Shown here piece by piece: positions 9,459 to 18,262 of a stretch of 64,000 nt of DNA. Position 1 is the first letter of the stretch. The number at the start of each line of letters is the position of its first letter. A model generated the notes under the pieces. It saw nothing but the letters and a program-made list of their open reading frames with translations, was not told the origin of the DNA and did no database searches. The DNA is from CAKSFT01 sp045544615. Its GTDB lineage: Bacteria > Bacillota > Clostridia > UBA1381. Location of the stretch: NCBI GenBank assembly GCA_045544615.1, contig JAZPZI010000026.1:1-64000 (forward strand), in the 5' to 3' direction. Both the position numbers and the translations under genes were made by a program.

Positions 9459-11414
9459 ATGAAGAAAATAGCATTTATTACTGCATTGACAATGATGCTC
9501 TCAGCTATTCCGGTTAATGCAGCAATAACAGATATTTCTTTATCGGGCGGCAAGCTTGACAGAAAGTTTGACGCAAACAGAACTCTCTACTATGTTGATT
9601 TAGGTGGAGACTATAACACAATCCCTGATATTACAGGAACAAATGTAACACAGACAAAGAAGGCTACAAGCGCTACATCAGAGAACCTTCTTGACAGAGT
9701 TACAATTGTTGAAGACGATGAAGGTAAGGAATACCGTTTTGTGTTTAAGGCAGCAGCTGATGCAGTTGAAATCACAAATTTTGCAATTGACGGTGCCGGC
9801 AATATGACGGTAGACTTCAATGCTCCTTATTCAGATACTCTTAATGTTGTAATCTTGAAGCCAACAGCTCCAAGTGCAGAAACAACATGGGATATTAAAG
9901 ACATTACAAAGACCAATGGCGCAGAAAAGGTTGAAAAGATTACAACTGTAAAGGCAAGTGATGGTACCTTCTCATATAAGTTGCCTGCAAGTGCTGAATT
10001 TGGTTCATACAAGGTTGTACTCGGCGGTAAGAACATAGCAAAGGATGCTCAGGCATCAGCTATTGCATACTATGTCTCAACAGAAGTTCTGGATGATATC
10101 CTTGTAGAACTCAACAAGGCTACAGATGCAGATGCATTTATCAATATATATGGCTTAAAGCTAAGCATTGACCTTGAAAGATATGGTAAGGTATCAGACA
10201 AGAGCTTGTTTGATACATATATGCTCGGAAAGAATTTCGCAAAAATCGAAGACGGTTTGGATGCATATTATCTTGCACTTGCACTCTCAGAAGTAAGCGA
10301 AGCTGATGAGGGAACAGTTCTTTCAAAGATTGAAGCCAATAAGACCGTTCTTGGCGCTGATGTAGAAGGCCTTTACAAGGAAGTTGAAAAGAAAGCTCCT
10401 GTTGCAAAGATGGTTAAGGGTGCATACGACACAAAGGAAAAGCTCGTAGAAAGCTTTAATAAGGCTGTTGCAACACAGTACATCAATGAGTCAGAACCTG
10501 ACGAAATCGAAAAGAGATACGGCGATGTTGACGAAATATTGTTCACAGCAGAACAGCGTCAGGCTGTTGAAGATGCAGGTGACGAAAAAGATTTGATTCT
10601 TGCAGGTTTGTTGAACAAGGGATTTGAAAGCCCGGATAAGGTATCAGAGAAACTCGACGAACTTCTTAATCCTGGAGAGGGCTCAGGCTCAGGTACAGGT
10701 ACTGGAAGCACAGGCGACAAAGATAAGGAAACCTCATCAATTCCTTCAACTGTAACACCGTTTGTTCCTTCAGACAGCAAGACTGAAGAAGATGAAGATT
10801 ACTATGAACCACTTCCTGAAAAGGTTGATTATGACATAGTATTTGACGATTTGGATACAGTACCTTGGGCAGAAGAAGCTATTATGCTCCTTGCTGAAAG
10901 AAAGGTTATCAATGGTAAGGGCAACAACAAGTTCGATCCTAATGCTTATGTAACAAGAGAAGAATTTGCTAAGATGGTTGCTCTTGGTCTTGAGCTTGTA
11001 TCACCAGGTTCAAACATGAAGTTTGACGATGTTCCTCAAACAGCTTGGTACTATGAGCCAATCGAAATCGCATTTGCAACAGGCGTTGTAAAGGGTAAAA
11101 CTGCAACACGCTTTGGTGTTGGTGAATTGATTACACGTGAAGAAATGGCAACAATGATTTACCGTGCAGCAACATATGGCAAGTACTTAATGGACGATAA
11201 GGTTTTGACAACACACTTTGAGTTGCCGTTTGAAGATGCTGACCAGATCAGCTCATATGCAGTAAAGGGTATCACAACACTTTACAAGGCAAAGGCATTG
11301 TCAGGTGTTAGTGCAACAACATTTGCACCAAAGGCTAATGCTACAAGAGCACAGGCTGCTCAGATGATCTATAACTTGCTCAAGATACAGGTTGAACAAG
11401 AAGGCGTAGAATAA
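9459..11414 (+). CDS. Cassette protein C: SLH-anchored surface protein (C-terminal SLH)
   Basis: This 651-residue protein has a signal peptide (MKKIAFITALTMML, cleavage near VNAAI). Residues ~22-110 resemble a cadherin-like beta-sandwich (SGGKLDRKFDANRTLYYV, compare LSPxFDPxxTxYxV motifs). A mostly helical region runs ~200-400, then an acidic Gly/Ser-rich linker (~405-455). Three SLH repeats close the protein at ~465-640 (VTREEFAKMV, ITREEMATMIYRA, ATRAQAAQMIYNL), which bind secondary cell-wall polymer. It therefore probably displays its N-terminal part on the surface. Its stop overlaps ATGGAGG, whose GGAGG serves the next gene. Paralog of 27302-29287. No enzymatic motif seen. Confidence 0.8.
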   Translation: MKKIAFITALTMMLSAIPVNAAITDISLSGGKLDRKFDANRTLYYVDLGGDYNTIPDITGTNVTQTKKATSATSENLLDRVTIVEDDEGKEYRFVFKAAADAVEITNFAIDGAGNMTVDFNAPYSDTLNVVILKPTAPSAETTWDIKDITKTNGAEKVEKITTVKASDGTFSYKLPASAEFGSYKVVLGGKNIAKDAQASAIAYYVSTEVLDDILVELNKATDADAFINIYGLKLSIDLERYGKVSDKSLFDTYMLGKNFAKIEDGLDAYYLALALSEVSEADEGTVLSKIEANKTVLGADVEGLYKEVEKKAPVAKMVKGAYDTKEKLVESFNKAVATQYINESEPDEIEKRYGDVDEILFTAEQRQAVEDAGDEKDLILAGLLNKGFESPDKVSEKLDELLNPGEGSGSGTGTGSTGDKDKETSSIPSTVTPFVPSDSKTEEDEDYYEPLPEKVDYDIVFDDLDTVPWAEEAIMLLAERKVINGKGNNKFDPNAYVTREEFAKMVALGLELVSPGSNMKFDDVPQTAWYYEPIEIAFATGVVKGKTATRFGVGELITREEMATMIYRAATYGKYLMDDKVLTTHFELPFEDADQISSYAVKGITTLYKAKALSGVSATTFAPKANATRAQAAQMIYNLLKIQVEQEGVE

Positions 11415-11428
11415 TGGAGGTGAGCAGA

Positions 11429-14245
11429 ATGAAATTAAAGAAGTTTTTAGTATCTTTATTGGCAACAGCTTTGCTCGTTGTTCCAATGAATTTCTCGATG
11501 GCTTCAGCTGCTGATGAAGTAGTAAACAGCGAAGCTTATACGAGTAGACTTGAACTGTTTAACGGTTTGAATTTGTTAAGTGAGACTGTTGATTATTCAA
11601 TAGAGCTTTCAAATGTTAAGAGAGCAGACTTTATCATGGCTGCTTTGCGTATCAATGATATGGATAAAAACATCGGTAAGGTGACAGAAAATCCATTTGT
11701 TGACGTAGTAATAGATGACCCGGTTGCTCCTTATGTTAAAAAGGGTGTAGACCTCGGATACCTTTCAGGTTATTCAGATGGCGAGTTCCGTCCAAATGAC
11801 CCAATCAGAATTGAACAGGCTGTTAAGGTTATGGTAAAAATGCTCGGCTACACTTTGGATGCAGAAGCATCAGGCGGTTATCCTAACGGCTATATAACAG
11901 TTGCTGATAACCTCGGCGTTTTGGACGATATTGTAGTTGCAAGCGGTGCGTTTATGACATACGGCGAAATGCTCAAGCTCTTTGAAAACGCATTGGATGT
12001 AGAAGTTACCGAACTCAAGGCAAGCGGAAGCGCTCCTTCAATCAACTACGAAACAGACACAACATTCCTCGAAGCACACCACAGAGTGTTCTATGAAGAG
12101 GGTGTTCTTGACGGAAATGACGTAACTGCATTAAAGACAGGTTCTGTAACAGCTGAAGGAATGGTTACAATCGACGGTATCAGATATTATGAAGGAAGAA
12201 GCGGTATTGCTCCTGAACTTGGTAAGGCAGTAAAAATTTATTATCAGCAGGATGAGGATGAAGATATCGGTACTATCCTTTACTATACAATCGATGCAGA
12301 TAACTATGTATATGTAATTGATAACGAAGATCTTTATAAGAAAAACGATGCTTATTCATATACTTACTTTGATGAAAGAGACAGAGCAAAAACAATAAGC
12401 ATTACTGATGAAACAAATGTCATCTATAACGGTAAGTTAAAGCCATTCTACAAAAAGGCTGACTTGAATCCTGCTTATGGTCAGGTAACACTTATCGATA
12501 ACAACAACGACGAAATCTTTGATGTAATCAGCATTTTTGATATTCAGAAGACAATCGTTGTTTCAACTGTTTCACAGACAGATGCTTATATAACAATTAC
12601 TGACGCAGTTCAGAGATCAAACTCGTACTTTATTGAAAAAGAAGGAGAAAAGGAATATCTTGTTCTTTCAAACGGCATTGAAGTTGATCCTGCAAACCTC
12701 AAGTCAGGTTCAGTTCTTTCAATCGGTGAAACCGAAAACTATGCACTTATTCAGGTATCAGAACAAGCGGTTGTAGGCACATTGCAGTCGAAGTTGGCAG
12801 AGAACTTTGTAGTTATTGATGGCAGCCAGTATAAGGCTCAGGACATCTATGTGGCATTGACAGAAAAAGACACATCAGTAACACCTCTTACAATCGGTCT
12901 TACTGCTACATTCCGTATAGATATTATGGGTGCAATCGTTGGTGTTGACGGCCTCAAGAGTGGCGATGAATGTGTTTACGGCTTCCTCTTTAAGGTTTAC
13001 CAGTCGGTAAATGAAGAAAACCAGGTTAAGCTCAAGCTCATGAAGGAAGACGGCAAAATTGAAACCTTTGAAGTTGCAGAGCTTGTAACCTTGAACGGAA
13101 AGAAGAAGCGTGAAGCTTATGAGGTAAAGGATGCACTTGATGCTTATAACCCAATCGATGAGGGAAGAAAGAATTCAAACAATCCTGACCAGCCTGTAAG
13201 ACAGCTCATTAAGTATAAGGTAGATGAAAACAATGTCATCACCGAAGTATGGACAGCATCAAATAAGGCTGATTCAGAGTTCCAGTATAAGGGCTACTAC
13301 ACAATCCAGAAAACTCCTTATGAGGTTTACCGTAGACCTAACACAGACGCCGGTTCATGGGGACGTCGTTGGTACTATGATTCGACATCAACACTCTTCT
13401 GTATCTATCCTACAGAAGAAAACTGCTTCGTAACAAAGTTCCAGAACTATGACTTAAATATCAAGAAATCAACAGCAGGTGATACAAGAAATACAGCATA
13501 TTTCTATGACCAGAGCGATAGCCTTGTAGTTGGTGCAATCATTGTTTACTGCCCTGAATCATCAGGTGGCGCAGCAAAGAACACAACATCGACATCTGTT
13601 GGCCAGTACCACAGAATGCATGCTGTAACAAAGGTTTATGAAGGTCTTAATGATGAGGAAGAAGCAACAACAATTGTTGAAGCTATCAACACTCACGACG
13701 GTACAAATGTTAAGATTTATGCAACAGAAGAATCAACTGACTACATCAGAGGTCAGATAGCTATCACAAAGCCTGGTGACCTTATCCAGTATGGATACAA
13801 TGACATCGGTGAGCTTACCGGTTACAGACGAATCTTCCTGGCTGAAGAATTCGGTAACTTCGGTGCCGTACAGAGTACTCAGCACGGTAATGTTAACTGG
13901 GGTGACTGGACCAGATCTGATGCGAATGATATTACAGTTGATGAAAAGGAATGTACTGAAGACGGTTGGGAAGACCTTGTTTATCAGTCATGGCTCTACT
14001 CAACAGCTAAGTTTGTTGACGGAACAAAGCTCGTTTATACAAACTACAAGTCAGGCGAAACAAATATGATTCCTACACAGAATACAACAGAAGCAATTCC
14101 TGTTTCAAGAATCAACATCTCTAATCCAAAGAAGATTAAGGTTGAGACCGGTCTTTCGCTTGATGTTATCACACCGGGAAGCCATTTCGTAATTATGACA
14201 GCGAACAACATTGGTTCTAACGGTATAGTAGTTATTGAAAAATAA
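11429..14245 (+). CDS. Cassette protein D: SLH-anchored surface protein (N-terminal SLH)
   Basis: From the ATG at 11429 the protein has 938 residues. An upstream in-frame ATG at 11414 overlaps the previous stop but sits on the GGAGGTGAG ribosome site, so the later start is preferred. A signal peptide (MKLKKFLVSLLATALL, cleavage near ASAAD) is followed by SLH-type repeats at ~25-190 (GYSDGEFRPNDPIRIEQA, GYPNGYITVADNLGV). The remaining ~740 residues are beta-rich without a recognised domain; segments such as DLNPAYGQVTLIDNNNDE are conserved in the paralog at 29306-32155. The SLH anchor is N-terminal here, opposite to its operon partner C. A structural surface protein is likely; function unknown. 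Confidence 0.8.
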   Translation: MKLKKFLVSLLATALLVVPMNFSMASAADEVVNSEAYTSRLELFNGLNLLSETVDYSIELSNVKRADFIMAALRINDMDKNIGKVTENPFVDVVIDDPVAPYVKKGVDLGYLSGYSDGEFRPNDPIRIEQAVKVMVKMLGYTLDAEASGGYPNGYITVADNLGVLDDIVVASGAFMTYGEMLKLFENALDVEVTELKASGSAPSINYETDTTFLEAHHRVFYEEGVLDGNDVTALKTGSVTAEGMVTIDGIRYYEGRSGIAPELGKAVKIYYQQDEDEDIGTILYYTIDADNYVYVIDNEDLYKKNDAYSYTYFDERDRAKTISITDETNVIYNGKLKPFYKKADLNPAYGQVTLIDNNNDEIFDVISIFDIQKTIVVSTVSQTDAYITITDAVQRSNSYFIEKEGEKEYLVLSNGIEVDPANLKSGSVLSIGETENYALIQVSEQAVVGTLQSKLAENFVVIDGSQYKAQDIYVALTEKDTSVTPLTIGLTATFRIDIMGAIVGVDGLKSGDECVYGFLFKVYQSVNEENQVKLKLMKEDGKIETFEVAELVTLNGKKKREAYEVKDALDAYNPIDEGRKNSNNPDQPVRQLIKYKVDENNVITEVWTASNKADSEFQYKGYYTIQKTPYEVYRRPNTDAGSWGRRWYYDSTSTLFCIYPTEENCFVTKFQNYDLNIKKSTAGDTRNTAYFYDQSDSLVVGAIIVYCPESSGGAAKNTTSTSVGQYHRMHAVTKVYEGLNDEEEATTIVEAINTHDGTNVKIYATEESTDYIRGQIAITKPGDLIQYGYNDIGELTGYRRIFLAEEFGNFGAVQSTQHGNVNWGDWTRSDANDITVDEKECTEDGWEDLVYQSWLYSTAKFVDGTKLVYTNYKSGETNMIPTQNTTEAIPVSRINISNPKKIKVETGLSLDVITPGSHFVIMTANNIGSNGIVVIEK

Positions 14246-14257
14246 TCAGTAACAATA

Positions 14258-14289
14258 AAAAACGGCACGCATTTGCGTGCCGTTTTTGC
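14258..14289 (+). terminator. Terminator of the first ABCD operon
   Basis: A ten-base-pair stem AACGGCACGC/GCGTGCCGTT with loop ATTT is followed by TTTTG, 13 bp after the last stop. Confidence 0.9.
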
Positions 14290-14320
14290 TTTGCAGATTG
14301 TGATGCGGTAAAAGCAAAAA

Positions 14321-14424
14321 TTTGCATTATTTGTTATTGATTTGCACTTTGTTAAACAATGTGAAAAAAATATCAGCAAATTTTTTAAAAATCACTGTAC
14401 AAAAATGATATTTTATGGTATAAT
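14321..14424 (+). promoter_or_regulatory. Promoter region of the E-F operon
   Basis: TATAAT at 14419-14424 sits 50 bp before the start codon. The -35 region is poor. TTTGCAT (14321) and TTTGCAC (14341), the complement of the GTGCAAA element seen at the other operons, lie upstream 20 bp apart. TCAC at 14392 falls near where the downstream operons have TCCAC. Confidence 0.5.
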
Positions 14425-14473
14425 TATGTTAAATATTACTATTGGAAAAGGGAAATGAAAAGGAGATGGAAAA

Positions 14474-16072
14474 ATGAAAAAACTATCGGTGGTCTTAGCA
14501 CTTCTGATGCTTGTCGGTACGACCGCAATGGCACGTCAGAAGGACAGCTTTCCGCTAAACGACAATTTTGATTCACTCTCGAACGGCAACGTGAGCTTTA
14601 AAACTACAGGTTACACTGTGGCGAAGAATCCTTCGACAGTAGGACATACTGCAAAAATTGTTGACAAAGCAATGAAAATCTCGCTTCAAAAAACAGGAAC
14701 ATCTATTTCGGCAACAAAAACTTTTAATGCTCCGCTTAATTCTGACAGAATTATTGTTGAGTATGACTTCAAGATTGAGGGAGATAATTATGTCGTTGCT
14801 TATGAAGGCCCGTTTATCATGGTAGATGATGCAGGAACAAAAACATGCCATAGAACAGAGAATGCAAACTCTACAAGAGCTTATGTTAATGGCGCCGGAA
14901 GAACTCTTTCGGGTGTCAAGTGGACTGCAGGTACACAGTATAGAATCAAGTATGATATAAATATGGTTAACAAGACCTATAAGTATTATATTGACGAAGG
15001 TTCGGGCTATGTGCAGAAGTTTGACACAACCGGAAACGGGAATTTTACATATAAGGGTGAAAACCTGAAGGAAATCAAATTCAGCTTTGTGTCGAGCACA
15101 AGCTATCAGGCAAACTACATTATTGACAATGTAAAGGTGTATGCTCCTGATTGGGAATACATCTACGTTTGCCCAACAACCGGAAATGATACAAATGATG
15201 GTTCATACGAAAAGCCTTTGAAGACAGTAGAGGCTGCATATGCACTTGCAGAATCAAAGATCGGAATGGAAAACAAGGAGGTTTTCGTAAAGCTTAAGTC
15301 GGGCAACTATAATTTCGACAGCAGCTATACATTCGGCGAACTTGATAAGAATGCTTACTATAACGAGGTTGCTTTCATTCCGGATAATTATGCTGATATT
15401 ACAATTTCGGGTGATTACAATGTTAATATGCCGGGACTTGACATCTTTGAGGATGAAGGCTTAAAGGCTGAATTTATTGAAGATATAAAGGATCGTTATG
15501 TAGAAACTTATGATTCATATCCGCTTTCGATCGGACAGGTAAGGAGTGTTGAAGATTCGAACGGAAATCTTGTTACTTCTGTCAGACTTGCAAATAGCGG
15601 TAAAACTACAGCAAGAGCAGCACTTGTTTCGATAGTTTATGATGATGATGGAGCGCTTATGGGTATTGACATAGCAAACGCAGCCGTTGTACCGGGAACC
15701 GAGACAACACTTTCATCTACTATTGCAATAGGTGATGCGGCAGCTTTCAGATCATTCCTCTGGGAAGATATGTCAACCTTGATTCCGCTTATAAAATCAG
15801 AATTCACTTCGGAATTTACTTTGAATAATGTGTTTACAGACAGAATAACAGAACTTGAAATGTTAAATAAAGGTGATGTTGTTTCGGTAAACGGAACTAC
15901 AGTTCCAAATAGTATGGTAACAGTATGTATGAGAACGGCAACAAATAAAATTGTTTATGCAGAGCAAACTGTATCGGGTGCCGATGGCAGTTTTGAATTC
16001 GATGTAAATCCTATGTTTATGCCGATCGCAGGAACAATAAATGTATCATCAACTAACGGAGGTGCAATCTGA
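14474..16072 (+). CDS. Cassette protein E: secreted LamG-like/Ig-like protein with beta-helix cap
   Basis: This 532-residue protein has a signal peptide (MKKLSVVLALLMLVG, cleavage near AMARQ). Residues ~25-220 look like a LamG/DUF1080-type jelly roll ending NYIIDNVKVYAP. Then comes the canonical opening of a right-handed beta-helix (VCPTTGNDTNDGSYEKPLKT) with about three turns, but no helix body. Residues ~345-440 are a beta-sandwich ending FLWEDMSTLIPL, like the tail of protein A. The last ~90 residues form an Ig/transthyretin-like module (VVSVNGTTVPNS...ADGSFEF). The TGA overlaps the ATG of F (TGATG), so translation is coupled. It may supply binding modules to F; this is inference. Confidence 0.7.
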   Translation: MKKLSVVLALLMLVGTTAMARQKDSFPLNDNFDSLSNGNVSFKTTGYTVAKNPSTVGHTAKIVDKAMKISLQKTGTSISATKTFNAPLNSDRIIVEYDFKIEGDNYVVAYEGPFIMVDDAGTKTCHRTENANSTRAYVNGAGRTLSGVKWTAGTQYRIKYDINMVNKTYKYYIDEGSGYVQKFDTTGNGNFTYKGENLKEIKFSFVSSTSYQANYIIDNVKVYAPDWEYIYVCPTTGNDTNDGSYEKPLKTVEAAYALAESKIGMENKEVFVKLKSGNYNFDSSYTFGELDKNAYYNEVAFIPDNYADITISGDYNVNMPGLDIFEDEGLKAEFIEDIKDRYVETYDSYPLSIGQVRSVEDSNGNLVTSVRLANSGKTTARAALVSIVYDDDGALMGIDIANAAVVPGTETTLSSTIAIGDAAAFRSFLWEDMSTLIPLIKSEFTSEFTLNNVFTDRITELEMLNKGDVVSVNGTTVPNSMVTVCMRTATNKIVYAEQTVSGADGSFEFDVNPMFMPIAGTINVSSTNGGAI

Positions 16073-18024
16073 TGAAAAAGAGAATAGCATTTTTATTGGT
16101 ATTGGCTCTTATGTCAATTCAGTTGCCTGTAATGGCTGCATCTAATATTTATTATGTATCTCCGACAGGCAGTGACTCAAACAATGGTACTACCGAGGCT
16201 ACAGCCTTTGCAACATTGGAAAAGGCAAGAGATACGCTTATCACAAGAGGACACAGCTCAGGAGATTTCGAGGTTCGTATCTTGGGCGGTACATATAATC
16301 TTACATCAACTTTTAACTTGCCGGCGGTTAATTCGGGTAATGCTTCAAAAACGGTTAAGTATGTAGGATACGGAGACACAAGACCGGTGTTCAAATCATC
16401 GGTGACAGTTCCGGCATCAGCGTTTGAAACACCAACCGACAGTAAAATTCTGGCACTTTTGCCTGAATCAAGCAAGGCAAACATCAAGGCTATTGATCTT
16501 GTTGAGTATGGTATAGCAAACAACACCTTGCCGTATTACTCATCGAGTGCCCCAACAGTTGAGCCTTATGTAAACGGTGAGGCGTTGACTTTGGCACAGT
16601 ATCCTAACAAGGGTGAGGGATATTTGAGTATCGGAACCGTTACAAAGGACGGAAACTACCAGACTACAACCTTCTCCGATTCAAGAGTCGGTGAATTTAC
16701 AGATATTGGCAGAATTTACGGCTACGGTAGCTGGAGTAATTATTATTATGGAGCATCAATTAAAGTAAAGAGCATTGATGCAACAGCAGGAACATTAGGC
16801 TTTGAAAGCTATACATCCGGAACACTAAAGCAGGGTCAGCAGTATATTTTATATAATGTAGTTGAAGACCTTGACGCTCCTGGTGAATACTTCATAACCG
16901 ATGGAGTTATGTATTTCTATCCTGAGGCGGGAACAGAGGAAGTTGAGTTTGCAGTTCCTACAGGTTCATCGCTTATTTATATGAAGGATTGCGGTTATAC
17001 AACTTTTGAAAATATCGACTTTACAATGGTAGGAGGAACTGTATTCGATATTGACGGCGGTTCGAATGTTACAATTAAGAACTGTAATTTCTCACATCTC
17101 GGAACAGAGGCAATCAATATGTCAGGCTCGACCGATTCAACCGTTACAGGCGGTGAAATATATGATTGCGGTATGTCAGGTATCAGTATTACTGCCGGAA
17201 GTAAGGATACTTTAACTCACGCAAACGATGTAATTGACGGTGTTGTGCTTCACGATTGTTCACGCCGCGCTGTACACACCACTGCAGCTGTAAGAATGGA
17301 TGGCTCAGGCATAACATTAAAGAACAGCAAAATCTATAATATGCCGCATTTTGGCGTAAGAATGGATGGTGCAGAGAACACAATCGAGCACAACGAAATC
17401 TTTAATGTATGTAATATGTCGTATGACTGTGGTGCTATCTATAACCACGGAGACCTCTCGTATGCCGGGAATGTTTATGAAAGCAATTACTTCCATGATA
17501 TTACCGGAAGAAATGGTAACGGTACAATGTGTATCTACTTCGATAATGTTTCAAGTGGTGCGGTTGTAAAAGGAAACATCTTCGCATACTGCGATGAAGG
17601 CGTGATTGCAAACGGAAGTAGCGGCGTTACGATAAAGAATAACATTTTCTTTAATACCGATACATCTCTTCGTATTCCGACCATTTCAGCAACAACATCA
17701 AATATGACAACATTCATCAAGAAGGTTGCAAATTTCATCAATGTTGGTGATGTGTCTTCACTGTCTTCTATTACAGCTGAAAACTTGCCTGCAGCAGAAG
17801 AAATCGTATTTACGGTTGATGCGTGGAACAAGCCGGAGTATCAGTATCTGCTCCAGATTATAAGAGGTTACAAAAATGGCGATTCAACTTGCCTGGATCC
17901 TGACAATAACCTGATTGAAGGAAATGTAATCTATAACAGCCCGGTATTTAATTTGTCAGCAGAAGCAAAAGCAAACGCTACAATAACAGGCAATGTTCAC
18001 AAGGAAGCTGTTATGTATAAATAA
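16072..18024 (+). CDS. Cassette protein F: secreted beta-helix protein, GH141-like
   Basis: This 650-residue protein has a signal peptide (MKKRIAFLLVLALM, cleavage near VMAAS) and is almost all one right-handed beta-helix. The opening is YYVSPTGSDSNNGTTEAT; VEDLDAPGEYFITDGVMYFYP at ~270 matches the GH141-like LDxPGEYY motif. Helix turns (VTIKNCNFSHLG) run to ~560. Asp452 (YDCGAIYNHGD) and Asp491 (IYFDNVSSG) are candidate catalytic acids, 39 residues apart against 35 in the B proteins. Length fits stand-alone GH141-like enzymes. It starts at the stop of E and ends before a terminator. GH141-like alpha-L-fucosidase or xylanase activity is possible; a pectin lyase-like fold with another specificity cannot be excluded. 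Confidence 0.7.
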   Translation: MKKRIAFLLVLALMSIQLPVMAASNIYYVSPTGSDSNNGTTEATAFATLEKARDTLITRGHSSGDFEVRILGGTYNLTSTFNLPAVNSGNASKTVKYVGYGDTRPVFKSSVTVPASAFETPTDSKILALLPESSKANIKAIDLVEYGIANNTLPYYSSSAPTVEPYVNGEALTLAQYPNKGEGYLSIGTVTKDGNYQTTTFSDSRVGEFTDIGRIYGYGSWSNYYYGASIKVKSIDATAGTLGFESYTSGTLKQGQQYILYNVVEDLDAPGEYFITDGVMYFYPEAGTEEVEFAVPTGSSLIYMKDCGYTTFENIDFTMVGGTVFDIDGGSNVTIKNCNFSHLGTEAINMSGSTDSTVTGGEIYDCGMSGISITAGSKDTLTHANDVIDGVVLHDCSRRAVHTTAAVRMDGSGITLKNSKIYNMPHFGVRMDGAENTIEHNEIFNVCNMSYDCGAIYNHGDLSYAGNVYESNYFHDITGRNGNGTMCIYFDNVSSGAVVKGNIFAYCDEGVIANGSSGVTIKNNIFFNTDTSLRIPTISATTSNMTTFIKKVANFINVGDVSSLSSITAENLPAAEEIVFTVDAWNKPEYQYLLQIIRGYKNGDSTCLDPDNNLIEGNVIYNSPVFNLSAEAKANATITGNVHKEAVMYK

Positions 18025-18031
18025 ATGCATT

Positions 18032-18061
18032 AAAAACGACTCATTTAATGAGTCGTTTTTT
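18032..18061 (+). terminator. Terminator of the E-F operon
   Basis: AAAAACGACTCAT/ATGAGTCGTTTTTT hairpin with a run of T, immediately after the stop of F. Confidence 0.9.
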
Positions 18062-18114
18062 GCGTTCTCCTGTTGGATATTATTCATTGAAGTAAATAAA
18101 GAGCGTTAAAAATT

Positions 18115-18201
18115 GTGCAAAGGTGCACACAAAAAACACGAAATAATCCACCAAGATATGAAAAAAATCCACTATATTTTTGCGTTTTTTTATGTTATAA
18201 T
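18115..18201 (+). promoter_or_regulatory. Promoter of the E'-F' operon with paired TCCAC repeats
   Basis: TATAAT lies at 18196-18201 with no recognisable -35. TCCAC occurs at 18147 and 18168 (exactly 21 bp apart); the second copy starts 28 bp before TATAAT. GTGCAAA (18115) and GTGCACA (18123) lie further upstream. The promoter at 22017 repeats the TCCAC spacing exactly. The 21-bp phasing resembles direct-repeat activator sites such as LytTR boxes, although the bases do not match that consensus. Confidence 0.6.
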
Positions 18202-18262
18202 GTTATTACCCAGGCATATGACTGTTTGGGAATATGCAATAAAAACGAAAGGGAAAGATGAT

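Noticed and set aside
18113..18262. Upstream extension of the E' reading frame by 50 codons
   Set aside because: This stretch contains the TATAAT box and repeat elements, while the ATG at 18263 has a ribosome site and opens a clean signal peptide.
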